64,000 nucleotides of DNA, taken from NCBI RefSeq assembly GCF_021654575.1, contig NZ_AP024488.1, forward strand, positions 4,115,501 to 4,179,500, written 5' to 3'. The notes under the pieces are model-generated. The model was not told the DNA's origin, ran no database searches, and saw nothing but the letters and a program-made list of their open reading frames with translations. Made by a program: the position numbers and the translations under genes. The DNA is from Desulfoluna limicola (lineage in GTDB: Bacteria; Desulfobacterota; Desulfobacteria; Desulfobacterales; Desulfolunaceae). Of the stretch, positions 17,801 to 25,155 are shown piece by piece (the first letter of the stretch is position 1; the number at the start of each line of letters is the position of its first letter).

Positions 17801-17915
17801 CATCGGGGCTGTCAGGCGCTCGTCGAAGCGTATCGATCCCGCCGTAAAGCGAAGGAATGTACGTCTTCACTTCATCGATAAAACCTTTTACAATGCTGCT
17901 GTCTTGAGATCCCAC
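14856..17915 (-). CDS. CheA hybrid kinase with two Hpt domains and a receiver
   Basis: A 1019-residue ChpA/FrzE-like kinase. Domains in order: Hpt1 (phospho-His48 in LVHIVHGAASL); Hpt2 (His at about 281 in VHTIKGASSL); dimerisation helices; HATPase (N box LHILRNAADHGIEP, glycine boxes DDGAGLN and GRGVGMDVVK); CheW-like domain; and a C-terminal receiver (IVDDS, Asp in LDVEMPRMNG, Lys in VVKPF). It is the central kinase of the cluster and couples the PilJ-like receptor to the receivers. The two Hpt domains and own receiver suggest internal phosphate routing. It lies 52 bp after the cheW gene. Confidence 0.95.
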   Translation of the reverse strand: MGSQDSSIVKGFIDEVKTYIPSLYGGIDTLRRAPDSPDVTQELYRLVHIVHGAASLVGLNGLSHTAAQMEDTLEEVMDGTLPVGAGLLDAMGATVGNFEAYTTGEVPCRADEESIIIDTVRVFRRVRGLPEAGDEKVLHGILEEMGFADEGGGCEADGLFQPALSGDGMGRPQAVDPLEADGGMLFVGEDDLAVPAPFSFGQPEPCVSPDPEDSTEKPTHEEDSHPAFMTPEIIAVFYEEVEEHFEAINRNLEALEKDVIRVVPLGEGEKEKVRQVRRAVHTIKGASSLVGVAGLPGWAHSVEDLLDWLFDEAQEVGPDVVSALLKSTDIMEAFISDPSRVRQDDMAVLRQEFRRISGVPLTPGAHEVPLGSLAGVGEETSGIFDSANVEEDGASDAEASQPLVAGTFRVGMEKLDELVNLASEQIIALSAFDQKMDAFLSTVGELDLSRERLRETSRNLEVGYEVKAIQKPGSRDAGPGGEGGDSFSDFDSLELDRYSEFNLMIRDLAESVVDIGEIYSGMQNFHSDFEGYITRQRVLLSELQGKLMHIRMAPMSVITTRMRRAVRDVADRLGKKVRLTIRGEGIELDRVIWEKLSDPLLHILRNAADHGIEPPRVRKEAGKPETGIIAVSASREGNQVVIRIRDDGAGLNLEAIRRRAEGLFGDAAAAMGGDELVGLLFTPGFTTREDVTEISGRGVGMDVVKTNIEELKGSVRISHPEAGHGTVLTVRIPLTLAVIRAILCTAGGQTFAVPLNDISDILRVYPENMIYEPMESVRVGEDVFPLYHLSRALGMPDAVSGLSGVGDRPIVLKIESSDRTGAFAVDSLLGQQEIVIKSLGSHLQYVKGISGATVMGDGSIVPIVDVSELFSEETGSVAGVHPGETHQAVPSGAFVHASPLKIMIVDDSVSVRQVVARLMEGQGWQVTTAKDGIEALERLPIAAPDLIVLDVEMPRMNGYEFLAARRSNVAHRNIPVVMLTSRSTAKYREKARALGADGFVVKPFNDNEFLTLIHSLTVN

Positions 17916-17967
17916 AATACAATTCGTTCCTCTTTTGACTGGCGTAACGGCTTTCTCTTCGGTGAGA

Positions 17968-18576
17968 TTAGGCTCTCTGGAAGCTGTTCATCTTTGCTGA
18001 CATCAACAATTTTTCAACATCAAGGAGGTAGAGCAGCTCGTCGTCTGTGGCGACAACCCCGGAGAGGTATGGCGTGGTGTCCCCATGGGTAAAGGGATTT
18101 AAGGTCACCTTTGATTCGGCGTCGGAAAGGGACACAATCCCCATCAGGTGATCCACCCGAACCCCCACCTTCACCTGGGGGGTATAAAGAAGGATCATGT
18201 GTTCCCCCCCCATGCCGGACGAGGCGCACCGCCCGAAAAAACACTTCAAGTCGATCAGGGAGACCACCTCACCCCGGATATTGCTGATACCCGACACCCA
18301 TGACGGAAGGTTCGGAAGCGGGGTGATACCCGGAAGGCGGCCCACTTCAAGGGAGCGTTTAAGGGGCACGGCAAAGTGGACCCCATCCAGAACAAACCGA
18401 ATGTACTGCTCTGCCCCGTGGTGACGATCCTCCGAGGACGCCTTCGTGCCGTCAGCACTCCCCGGCCCCTCCTGCCCTTCGCTCTCTGCCTGAATCTCGG
18501 CCAGCAGCTGTTCAAGGGGAGGCGAGCTCTCTCTGCCCGCATGTGTCAACGCCTGACTGTTTCCTTGTTGGTCCAT
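17968..18576 (-). CDS. CheW adaptor (PilI-like)
   Basis: A 202-residue protein with a disordered acidic N-terminus (about 1-55) and a full CheW domain: EQYIRFVLDGVHFAVPLKRS, LPNLPSWVSGISNIRGEVVS, and DHLMGIVSL. The NIRGEVVSLIDL turn is the classical CheW signature. It should bridge the receptor and CheA. It lies between the PATAN-receiver gene and cheA with short spacing, consistent with one operon. Confidence 0.92.
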   Translation of the reverse strand: MDQQGNSQALTHAGRESSPPLEQLLAEIQAESEGQEGPGSADGTKASSEDRHHGAEQYIRFVLDGVHFAVPLKRSLEVGRLPGITPLPNLPSWVSGISNIRGEVVSLIDLKCFFGRCASSGMGGEHMILLYTPQVKVGVRVDHLMGIVSLSDAESKVTLNPFTHGDTTPYLSGVVATDDELLYLLDVEKLLMSAKMNSFQRA

Positions 18577-18599
18577 ATCTTGAATAACCCCGCGCCCGG

Positions 18600-19940
18600 T
18601 TAAATGTGTTTGACGATGGTCTGCAAGAGATCTTCCGGATTAAACGGCTTGGTAAGATACGCCGCTGTACCGGCCATCTTTCCCTTCATGCGATTCATAA
18701 ACCCGTCCCTGCTGGTCAGCATAATGACGGGCAGGTTCTTAAACTCCCGTTTATTCTTGACGATGGAGAGAATTTCATACCCATTCATTTTGGGGAGAAT
18801 GATGTCCAGGAGCATCAGGTCGGGTTTTTCCTCCGAGAGCTTGCTTAAGGCCTCCAACCCGTCAACGGCCTCGATGATTCGATACCCCTTCATTTTGAGG
18901 GTCACCGAAATCACCTTGCGCGTGGTTGAGCTGTCCTCAACCACAAGAATCGTCTTTCCGATTCCGCCGGCATCAACTCGGGGAGCAGGCACCACCTGTT
19001 CTTCTTCCACAAACTGCTGCGATGCCATCCAGTTGAGGTAGAGCTTCAGTTGGTCGGAGAAAAAGGGCTGATCCCCACCAAGGGCGACGGTGTCGTTGAG
19101 GAGTTCAAGGGTGCGGTCCATGTCCTTCATGTTGTAATGGCAGATAGCCATGTAATAGGAGGCGTACAGGTTTCTTCCCGACTCCATGTCAAGCACCCGG
19201 GAAAATCGTTTCACCGATGCATCAATGATGTTTGGGTCTCCGGTATCGTTTTCACCGGCAAGGGATGCTTTGGTGATCAGAAGGTGCAGCCCGCAATTTG
19301 TGCACTGCAGCGCTGCAAGGTTCAGGGGAGCCCAGCAAAAGGGGCATCGTTTCACCCTCTCATCCGTGACAAACCGTTTCGCCCTGGAAAACCGTTCTTT
19401 CTCCTCGGCAATCGCAGGATCTTCCGGGGCAAGGTTCACGGCATGCTGAAGGGCTGTCTCGATGCTTTTCAGGGAACCTATGGTGCGGGAATACCAGAGC
19501 CATCCACGATGCAATCGCCTGTTTCCGTTAAGGGTCGCCACAAGTATTTCCTGCCCCTGCTTGAATCGAAAGCCTTCTATATGCGCAACGGCCTCTTCGT
19601 AGCGGCGCTGGTCAAGGGCTCTGGCATCCCTTGTCTCATCCTTGATTCGCTTGCCCTCAAGAAGCAGTTGCATCATGGACGTATGAATACGCCTTGACTT
19701 GACACAATATTTGATGATCTGAATTTCCGGAGAGTCCCAGGAGACAAGTTCCAAAGCGGCTTTTTCAGCAAGGAAATCCTGAACCTGTGCGTCAATGATG
19801 GTGCCGTTTTCAAAGTAAAGGTACCCGACACGGCCATCGGACCTGATCCTCAACGTCCAGGTTTCCTGATTCATCTCAATCAGGGTAAGAATACTGTCGA
19901 GGGAAAAACCTCTTACATAGTCGTGTGAAATGCCGTTCAC
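18600..19940 (-). CDS. PATAN (DUF4388)-zinc ribbon-receiver protein
   Basis: A 446-residue multidomain regulator. The N-terminus (about 1-100) is a DUF4388/PATAN-type domain (GFSLDSILTLIEMNQETWTL, then GRVGYLYFENGTIIDAQ). The middle is helical and carries a zinc-ribbon-like CPFCWAPL...CTNCGLHL pair (about residues 207-226). The C-terminus (about 328-446) is a receiver with the acidic pair in VVEDSS, Asp in LDIILPKMNG and Lys in TKPF, like PilG. The GTG at 19940 follows TAAGGTGG; the longest frame begins at 19973 without a ribosome site. It heads the cluster and is a likely phosphorylation target of CheA with a protein-binding output. Confidence 0.85.
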   Translation of the reverse strand: MNGISHDYVRGFSLDSILTLIEMNQETWTLRIRSDGRVGYLYFENGTIIDAQVQDFLAEKAALELVSWDSPEIQIIKYCVKSRRIHTSMMQLLLEGKRIKDETRDARALDQRRYEEAVAHIEGFRFKQGQEILVATLNGNRRLHRGWLWYSRTIGSLKSIETALQHAVNLAPEDPAIAEEKERFSRAKRFVTDERVKRCPFCWAPLNLAALQCTNCGLHLLITKASLAGENDTGDPNIIDASVKRFSRVLDMESGRNLYASYYMAICHYNMKDMDRTLELLNDTVALGGDQPFFSDQLKLYLNWMASQQFVEEEQVVPAPRVDAGGIGKTILVVEDSSTTRKVISVTLKMKGYRIIEAVDGLEALSKLSEEKPDLMLLDIILPKMNGYEILSIVKNKREFKNLPVIMLTSRDGFMNRMKGKMAGTAAYLTKPFNPEDLLQTIVKHI

Positions 19941-19973
19941 AATCACCACCTTAAACGCACATAAACTCAACAC

Positions 19974-20760
19974 GCAGATACGTTTGATTCGTTGTCTGCA
20001 ATCCTACCCAGAAACACCCATGTACTACCCACAGCAGAATGACTCTGGTTCGGCCCCACACCTTTAACGCACGGTGTTACCAAGGTCACCACACTCTCAA
20101 ATAAGCAACTGTATTAATCTTTGAAAGCAACATGGTAAGACATGCCAGGCGTATGAAAAAGGCCCTGACCAAGCACACAACATCTCTATTTTCAGCAAAG
20201 TTCTTCTGCACATCACCCCGGAACATCTGCCAGCATAAAACGGGCCAACACATCCAGAGAACGCTCTAAAAAAAGGGACACAGGCACTCCAGCCCCACAC
20301 AAAAACAGCCGAATCCTAAGTCATTTCAGCGAACAAAGACGTCAACTAACCTTATTGTTAAATAGTATTTTATTTCGATGCACAAAGCAGATATCACCGA
20401 CAAACACTACCCATGCCCGCATTTATTCCACAATAATGAACATGGGTTCTTAAAATCAAACAAGCCCACAACAACAGATGCTCCATAACCATTACCCCCC
20501 CTCAGCGACCACCGAAAAGCGCCCTCACCCTGTTATTCTTTCTCGCACAACAAGAGATAAAAGAACAAAACGCCCTTCTCCTCACCGCCGCAAATTCACT
20601 ATACTGAACAGTTCATCACCCCGTCTCCCCGAACACACGCCCCACTGGCTGCCCCATCGTTACGGCCCCCACCACGGATGGCAAAAAGTCCGCAGAATTG
20701 CCCCCGTTTATGCTATAGAATCAATTCACCTGGCGGCTCTTCCGTAAACCGGTCGGCCCA
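19974..20760. other. Intergenic region between divergent operons
   Basis: About 800 bp with no repeat copy and no credible gene. The plus-strand frame that continues upstream of the sensor kinase is rich in Pro, His and Arg and has no ribosome site. Promoters for both the chemosensory cluster and the kinase gene should be here, but none stands out. Confidence 0.5.
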
Positions 20761-20809
20761 GAACACATCACCCGGGAAAGATGGGCGATTCGCCCGCTAC
20801 AGGCAGTGT

Positions 20810-22756
20810 ATGAAACGTTCGTCGTCCTTAAAAAACCGCTTTTTCACAGGAGCCTCCGCCATCCTGCTCCTCTTCTGCAGCGTGGTCTCGCTTATGGAAT
20901 ACACCTGGCTCTCCGATCAGGTCGAAGAGCAGGCAGCCCACAACGCCGCACGCCACCTCGCCACCGCCTCGGCCATCCGGACCTACGCCAAGGATGTCCT
21001 GCGACCCGTCATGGAAGAGGAGCTGGCCCCCAATCGGTTTGTCATCGAATCCATGTCCACCTCCTTTATTTCCCGGGAGATCATGAAAAACCTAAATGAC
21101 AGCTTCCCGGAGTTCACCTACAAGCGCGCCGCAGGCAACCCACGGAACCCCCTGAACCGGGCCGATGCCTTTGAAAACGACCGCATCGCCTGGTTCAACG
21201 CCCACAGCGAGGAGACTCAGTGGGAAGGGATGATCACCAGGAGCGACGGCTCTTACTATGTTAAAATGGAGCCCATCAGCGTGGAACCCGAATGCCTCAG
21301 GTGCCACGGCATTCCGGAAGATGCCCCCAGAGAGCTGCGGGAGCGTTACGGCGATGCGGCCAGCTACGGCTACAAGGTGGGCGATGTGGTGGCAGCCGAC
21401 ACCCTCTACATTCCCATGACCCACTACCAGATCCAGATCAAGGAGAAGGCCTGGGGCGTCTTTATTGTCGGCTTTATCGCCCTTTTCTGCCTGATGGGCC
21501 TCTTCCGGATGCTCTTCAACCGGACGGTTCACAACCGCCTCTCCCACCTTCTGGGGACCTTTTCCCGAATCTCCGGCAAGCCCCACGGCACCCCGGCTGA
21601 CAACCTCTCCATCGGGGACGAAGTGGACCAGTTGGCCCTTGCCTTTGAGGATGCGGCGGAAAACCTTGAAAAAGCCCACAACAACCTCACCCGGTCGGAA
21701 AGCAAGTTCAGGCGTCTTTTTGAAACCAGCCCCAACGCCATCATTCTCTTCGGCCCCGACGACCGAATCACCGACATCAACCGGGCGGGGCTCTCCCTGT
21801 TCATGCTCGAATCCATGGCCGAGGCTCTCTCCATTGAGGCCTTCCACACCCTCTTCTGGGACGGTCGCGACGCCACTGCCGTGGACTCACAAATCAAGGA
21901 CGGCTTGATGCTCTACGAAAAAGAGCTCTCCATGGTGGACCGCTTCGGGGGCCGCATCGACACCCTGCTCACCGCCTCCGGTCTCTTTGATGACCGCGGA
22001 ACCTACCTCGGCATGGAGATGGTCGTAAGGGACATCTCCCAGCAAAAACGCATCAACGCCCACCTTGCCCAGACAGAAAAACTCGCCTCCATCGGCCAGC
22101 TGGCGGCAGGCTTCGCCCATGAGATCAACAACCCCTTAGGGGTTATCAGCTGCTATGCCGACCTCATCGACAAGCAAGTGGAGAAAGAGCCGCAACTCAA
22201 GGAGGACGTGGGGGTCATCACCAAGCACGCCACCCTCTGCAAGAACGTGGTGGAATCCCTCTTGAACTTTGCCCGGGTCTCCAGGCCGGAGTTTCTCATG
22301 CACGACCTCCACGGCATCCTGGACGACATCCTCGGTATCCTGCGCCACCGCATGGAAAAAGGGAGGGTCACAGCAACAACCGACTTCGCGGCCCGCGGGG
22401 TGGAACTCCCCCTGGACCCTGAAAAAATCCGCCAGCTCTTCATGAACCTGATCATCAACGCCATCCAGGCCATGGACGGCGGCGGCACCATCCGCCTCTC
22501 CTCTCGCCTCGTGGACGCCCGTCACCTTGAAGTGAGCGTCGCCGACACAGGAAACGGCATCAGCCAGGGCGACCAGAAACGCATCTTTGAGCCCTTTTTC
22601 ACCACCAAAGAGAAAGGCGTGGGCACCGGCCTCGGCCTCTCTGTGAGCTACGGCATCGTCAAGCAGCATGAAGGATCCATCCAGGTGGAAAGCACCGCAG
22701 GGGAAGGGACTCGGTTTATCATCACCCTCCCATTGCGCCCTCAGCACACCGACTGA
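20810..22756 (+). CDS. Sensor histidine kinase with DUF3365 heme-type domain
   Basis: A 648-residue membrane kinase. TM1 is about residues 15-35; the periplasmic part resembles the DUF3365 (Tll0287-like) domain and contains ECLRCHG (about 161-167), a CxxCH motif able to attach c-type heme. TM2 is about 220-240, then HAMP-like, a PAS domain (SESKFRRLFETSPNAIILFG), HisKA (GFAHEINNPLG, His about 436) and HATPase (NLIINAIQAM, DTGNGIS, GTGLGLSVSYGIV). Heme would suit redox or gas sensing. The ATG at 20810 was chosen because it places the first membrane helix near the N-terminus; the longer frame lacks a ribosome site. It is followed 413 bp later by the sigma-54 response regulator, its probable partner. 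Confidence 0.88.
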   Translation: MKRSSSLKNRFFTGASAILLLFCSVVSLMEYTWLSDQVEEQAAHNAARHLATASAIRTYAKDVLRPVMEEELAPNRFVIESMSTSFISREIMKNLNDSFPEFTYKRAAGNPRNPLNRADAFENDRIAWFNAHSEETQWEGMITRSDGSYYVKMEPISVEPECLRCHGIPEDAPRELRERYGDAASYGYKVGDVVAADTLYIPMTHYQIQIKEKAWGVFIVGFIALFCLMGLFRMLFNRTVHNRLSHLLGTFSRISGKPHGTPADNLSIGDEVDQLALAFEDAAENLEKAHNNLTRSESKFRRLFETSPNAIILFGPDDRITDINRAGLSLFMLESMAEALSIEAFHTLFWDGRDATAVDSQIKDGLMLYEKELSMVDRFGGRIDTLLTASGLFDDRGTYLGMEMVVRDISQQKRINAHLAQTEKLASIGQLAAGFAHEINNPLGVISCYADLIDKQVEKEPQLKEDVGVITKHATLCKNVVESLLNFARVSRPEFLMHDLHGILDDILGILRHRMEKGRVTATTDFAARGVELPLDPEKIRQLFMNLIINAIQAMDGGGTIRLSSRLVDARHLEVSVADTGNGISQGDQKRIFEPFFTTKEKGVGTGLGLSVSYGIVKQHEGSIQVESTAGEGTRFIITLPLRPQHTD

Positions 22757-23150
22757 GGGGCACAAAGCGGCCTCCGGCGGCCAGGGGATTTTCGCTACAG
22801 TGGTTTCACCACCCTGGACCCCATAAGGCATCCGGTTCGCTGACGCTCACCGGATGCGGAGTTGTATGAAGGCACCTGGCAACCCGATGCTGGAGGCAAG
22901 AGTTGAAATAAGCTTGGGAGTGTACTTGAGTTGGGTGCGCTTGCGCATCATGCCTTAAAAAACCGACGGAACCCGACATGCAAACACGGTGCGCAAGCGC
23001 ACCCGACCACCAAAAAAATATTCCACGGGCGCAGCCCGTCAGCGAATGTGACGTGCCCGAGGAACGAGGGCTCGGAGCATTCGCGAACCTGGGGTCCAGG
23101 GGTGGCGAAGCCACTTAGGGAAAAAGGCCCCTGGCTGCCGGAGGCAAAAA
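22757..23150. repeat. Repeat-filled spacer between kinase and regulator
   Basis: Contains a 15-bp inverted repeat pair (22933-22947 and 22990-23004; GGGTGCGCTTGCGCA and complement) that recurs at 48436-48505, and a type B repeat (about 23025-23146) with GGGCGCAGCCC, a GAGGAACGA-loop stem and a GCCGGAGGC end. It may separate transcription of the two partner genes. Confidence 0.8.
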
Positions 23151-23169
23151 GGGAAAGGAAACATAGATA

Positions 23170-24552
23170 TTGGACCAACGTGAAACCATACTCATCGTGG
23201 ATGATGAAGCTGACCTGGCCCGGGGCCTGGCGCGCACCCTTCAGATGGCCCTGCCCGTGACGGTGCACACCGCCTCAAGCGGGATGGAGGCGCTGGCTCT
23301 CCTGAAAAAAGAGCCCGTGGACCTCATCCTCTCCGACATCAGCATGCCGGAAATGGACGGCATGGAGCTTCTGGAGAAGGTCCTTGCTGAAGATGCCATG
23401 CAGACAGTCGTCATGATGACCGCCTACGGCACCATCGATGTGGCTGTTTCTGCCATGAAAAACGGGGCCTGGGACTTTATCCAGAAACCCTTTGCTTCCG
23501 ACAGCCTCGTGCGAATCGTGGAAAAGGCCCTGGAACGTCACCGCCTGCTGCGGGAAAACCGGGAGCTCACGGCGCGCCTTGCCGAAACGGCCTCGGGGAG
23601 CCCCATCGTGGGCAGAAGCACCCCCATGCAGCGCACCCTCGACACCCTGTCCATGCTGAGTCAGAGCGATGTCACCGTCCTGATTCGAGGCGAAACCGGC
23701 ACCGGCAAAGACCTGGCCGCCTGCACGATCCACGAGGCCAGCCAGAGAAAGGGAAAGCCCTTTGTCACCGTCAACTGCCCGGCCCTTCCCGAAGGGCTCC
23801 TGGAGAGCGAACTCTTCGGCCACAAAAAAGGCGCCTTCACCAACGCGGACACCGACAAGGTAGGCCTTTTTGATCAGGCCCGGGGCGGCACCATCTTCCT
23901 GGACGAGATCGGCGATCTTTCCCCGGCGCTCCAGACCAAACTGCTGAGGGTTCTCCAAAACCGGGAGATCCGCCCCATCGGAGAGGCCGAGAGCCACACC
24001 ATCGACGTGCGCATCCTGGCCGCCACCAACCAGGGCCTCGAAGCCAAGATCGAAGACGGCTCCTTCCGGGCAGACCTCTTCTACCGCCTCAACGTCGCGT
24101 CGGTCACCATGCCGCCGTTGCGCGACGTCCGGGACGATATCCCCCTTATGGTGGAACACTTCCTCGCCAAAGCCTCCCGGGAGCTGAACCTGCCCAGAAA
24201 GCAGCTGAGCCCGGCCCTCATGGCCTCCGTCTGCAGCCGCCCCTGGCCCGGCAACACCCGGGAGCTGGAAAACACCCTCACCGGCTGGGTGGCCCTGACC
24301 CGGGGCGACACCATCGATCTGTGCGAACTTCCCACATCCCAGCCCGAGACCGATGACGATCCCTTTGCCGTCCCCTACCTCGACCAGAAGGAACAGATCA
24401 TCGAATCCTTCACCCGGGACTACCTGCACCGGCTCTTCTCCGCCACCTTCGGCAACGTGGCCCTCTCTGCCCGGAAAAGCGCCATCAAGCGCCAGTCCCT
24501 CCAGAAAATCATCCAGCGCTACAACATCGACGTGGAGTCGTACCGGAAATAA
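23170..24552 (+). CDS. NtrC-family sigma-54 response regulator
   Basis: A 460-residue regulator: receiver (about 1-120; DDE acidic cluster, Asp in LSDISMPEMDG, Lys in QKPF), AAA+ sigma-54 domain (Walker A GETGTGKD, Walker B GGTIFLDEIGDL, arginine-finger region around FRADLFYRLN) and a C-terminal Fis-type helix-turn-helix. The sigma-54 contact loop reads GAFTNA (about 221-226) instead of the canonical GAFTGA, a rarer variant. The start is TTG at 23170 with AAGGA about 11 nt upstream; no ATG fits the receiver. The likely partner is the kinase at 20810, and the likely target is the sigma-54 promoter at 24992 before the transporter gene. Confidence 0.92.
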   Translation: MDQRETILIVDDEADLARGLARTLQMALPVTVHTASSGMEALALLKKEPVDLILSDISMPEMDGMELLEKVLAEDAMQTVVMMTAYGTIDVAVSAMKNGAWDFIQKPFASDSLVRIVEKALERHRLLRENRELTARLAETASGSPIVGRSTPMQRTLDTLSMLSQSDVTVLIRGETGTGKDLAACTIHEASQRKGKPFVTVNCPALPEGLLESELFGHKKGAFTNADTDKVGLFDQARGGTIFLDEIGDLSPALQTKLLRVLQNREIRPIGEAESHTIDVRILAATNQGLEAKIEDGSFRADLFYRLNVASVTMPPLRDVRDDIPLMVEHFLAKASRELNLPRKQLSPALMASVCSRPWPGNTRELENTLTGWVALTRGDTIDLCELPTSQPETDDDPFAVPYLDQKEQIIESFTRDYLHRLFSATFGNVALSARKSAIKRQSLQKIIQRYNIDVESYRK

Positions 24553-24558
24553 AGAGTC

Positions 24559-24722
24559 ACTATTCAGCTTGTGCCTCCGGCGGCCCTGCCGGGGGCTAAA
24601 CGTTTGCCAGATCTTAATGGTGGGTTTAACAACCAGGTCTTAAAAATTATCCTTGAACGAATTCCGTTTTAAAAGCGCATCCGCTGTCTGCTTTCAAGGT
24701 GGCACGCCTTGCCGCCGGAGGC
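24559..24722. repeat. Type A repeat with terminal inverted repeats
   Basis: Begins CTATTCAGCTTGTGCCTCCG, ends GCCGCCGGAGGC, about 160 bp, shortly after the regulator stop. No ORF is present. The interior lacks the GAGGAACGA hairpin seen in other copies. Confidence 0.8.
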
Positions 24723-24990
24723 AGGCATTTGCCTTCCGCCCTTAGCCTTTCGCCTTAGCTCGTCCCCCCTGCCTCCCCAAGGCGGCAGGTGCCTCCTTCA
24801 GGGGGCACCCCCCTTCCTTCAAAAAATAATCCCCCCTGTGCCTTGCGCACCAGCGGTTTCCATCAAAAAATATGATGACCTTCATTTATTCAAGAATCGC
24901 CCCCCTAAGGGGGCACCCCTTTTCCCGCCCACTCTCCATCAAAATTATTTATCACTTTCTTTTCATGGACTTATGAAGTTTCCCCACACT
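24723..24990. other. Leader region with possible activator sites
   Basis: No gene is seen. GC-rich partial dyads (GGTGCC...GGCACC at about 24788-24808, and a CCCCCTAAGGGGG palindrome near 24900-24915) lie 80-200 bp before the sigma-54 promoter, where activator sites are expected. None can be assigned. Confidence 0.35.
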
Positions 24991-24991
24991 C

Positions 24992-25007
24992 TGGCATCCC
25001 CCTTGCT
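24992..25007 (+). promoter_or_regulatory. Sigma-54 (-24/-12) promoter
   Basis: TGGCATCCCCCTTGCT fits the sigma-54 consensus, with GG (24993-24994) and GC (25005-25006) exactly 10 nt apart. Predicted transcription start is near 25018, about 140 bp before the transporter ATG. A sigma-54 activator gene ends 440 bp upstream. Confidence 0.75.
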
Positions 25008-25155
25008 CTATTGAAGAGACATTCATCGTGGAAAAACGGCATCTCGCATCATGGATGCCACACCGAAGGATCGATATGCGGCACGGCCCGCATGTCACAG
25101 TTCGATATCTTTTGCGTTTTATCCGTTCAGTTTTATTTGGGAGGAAAAGAGACTT

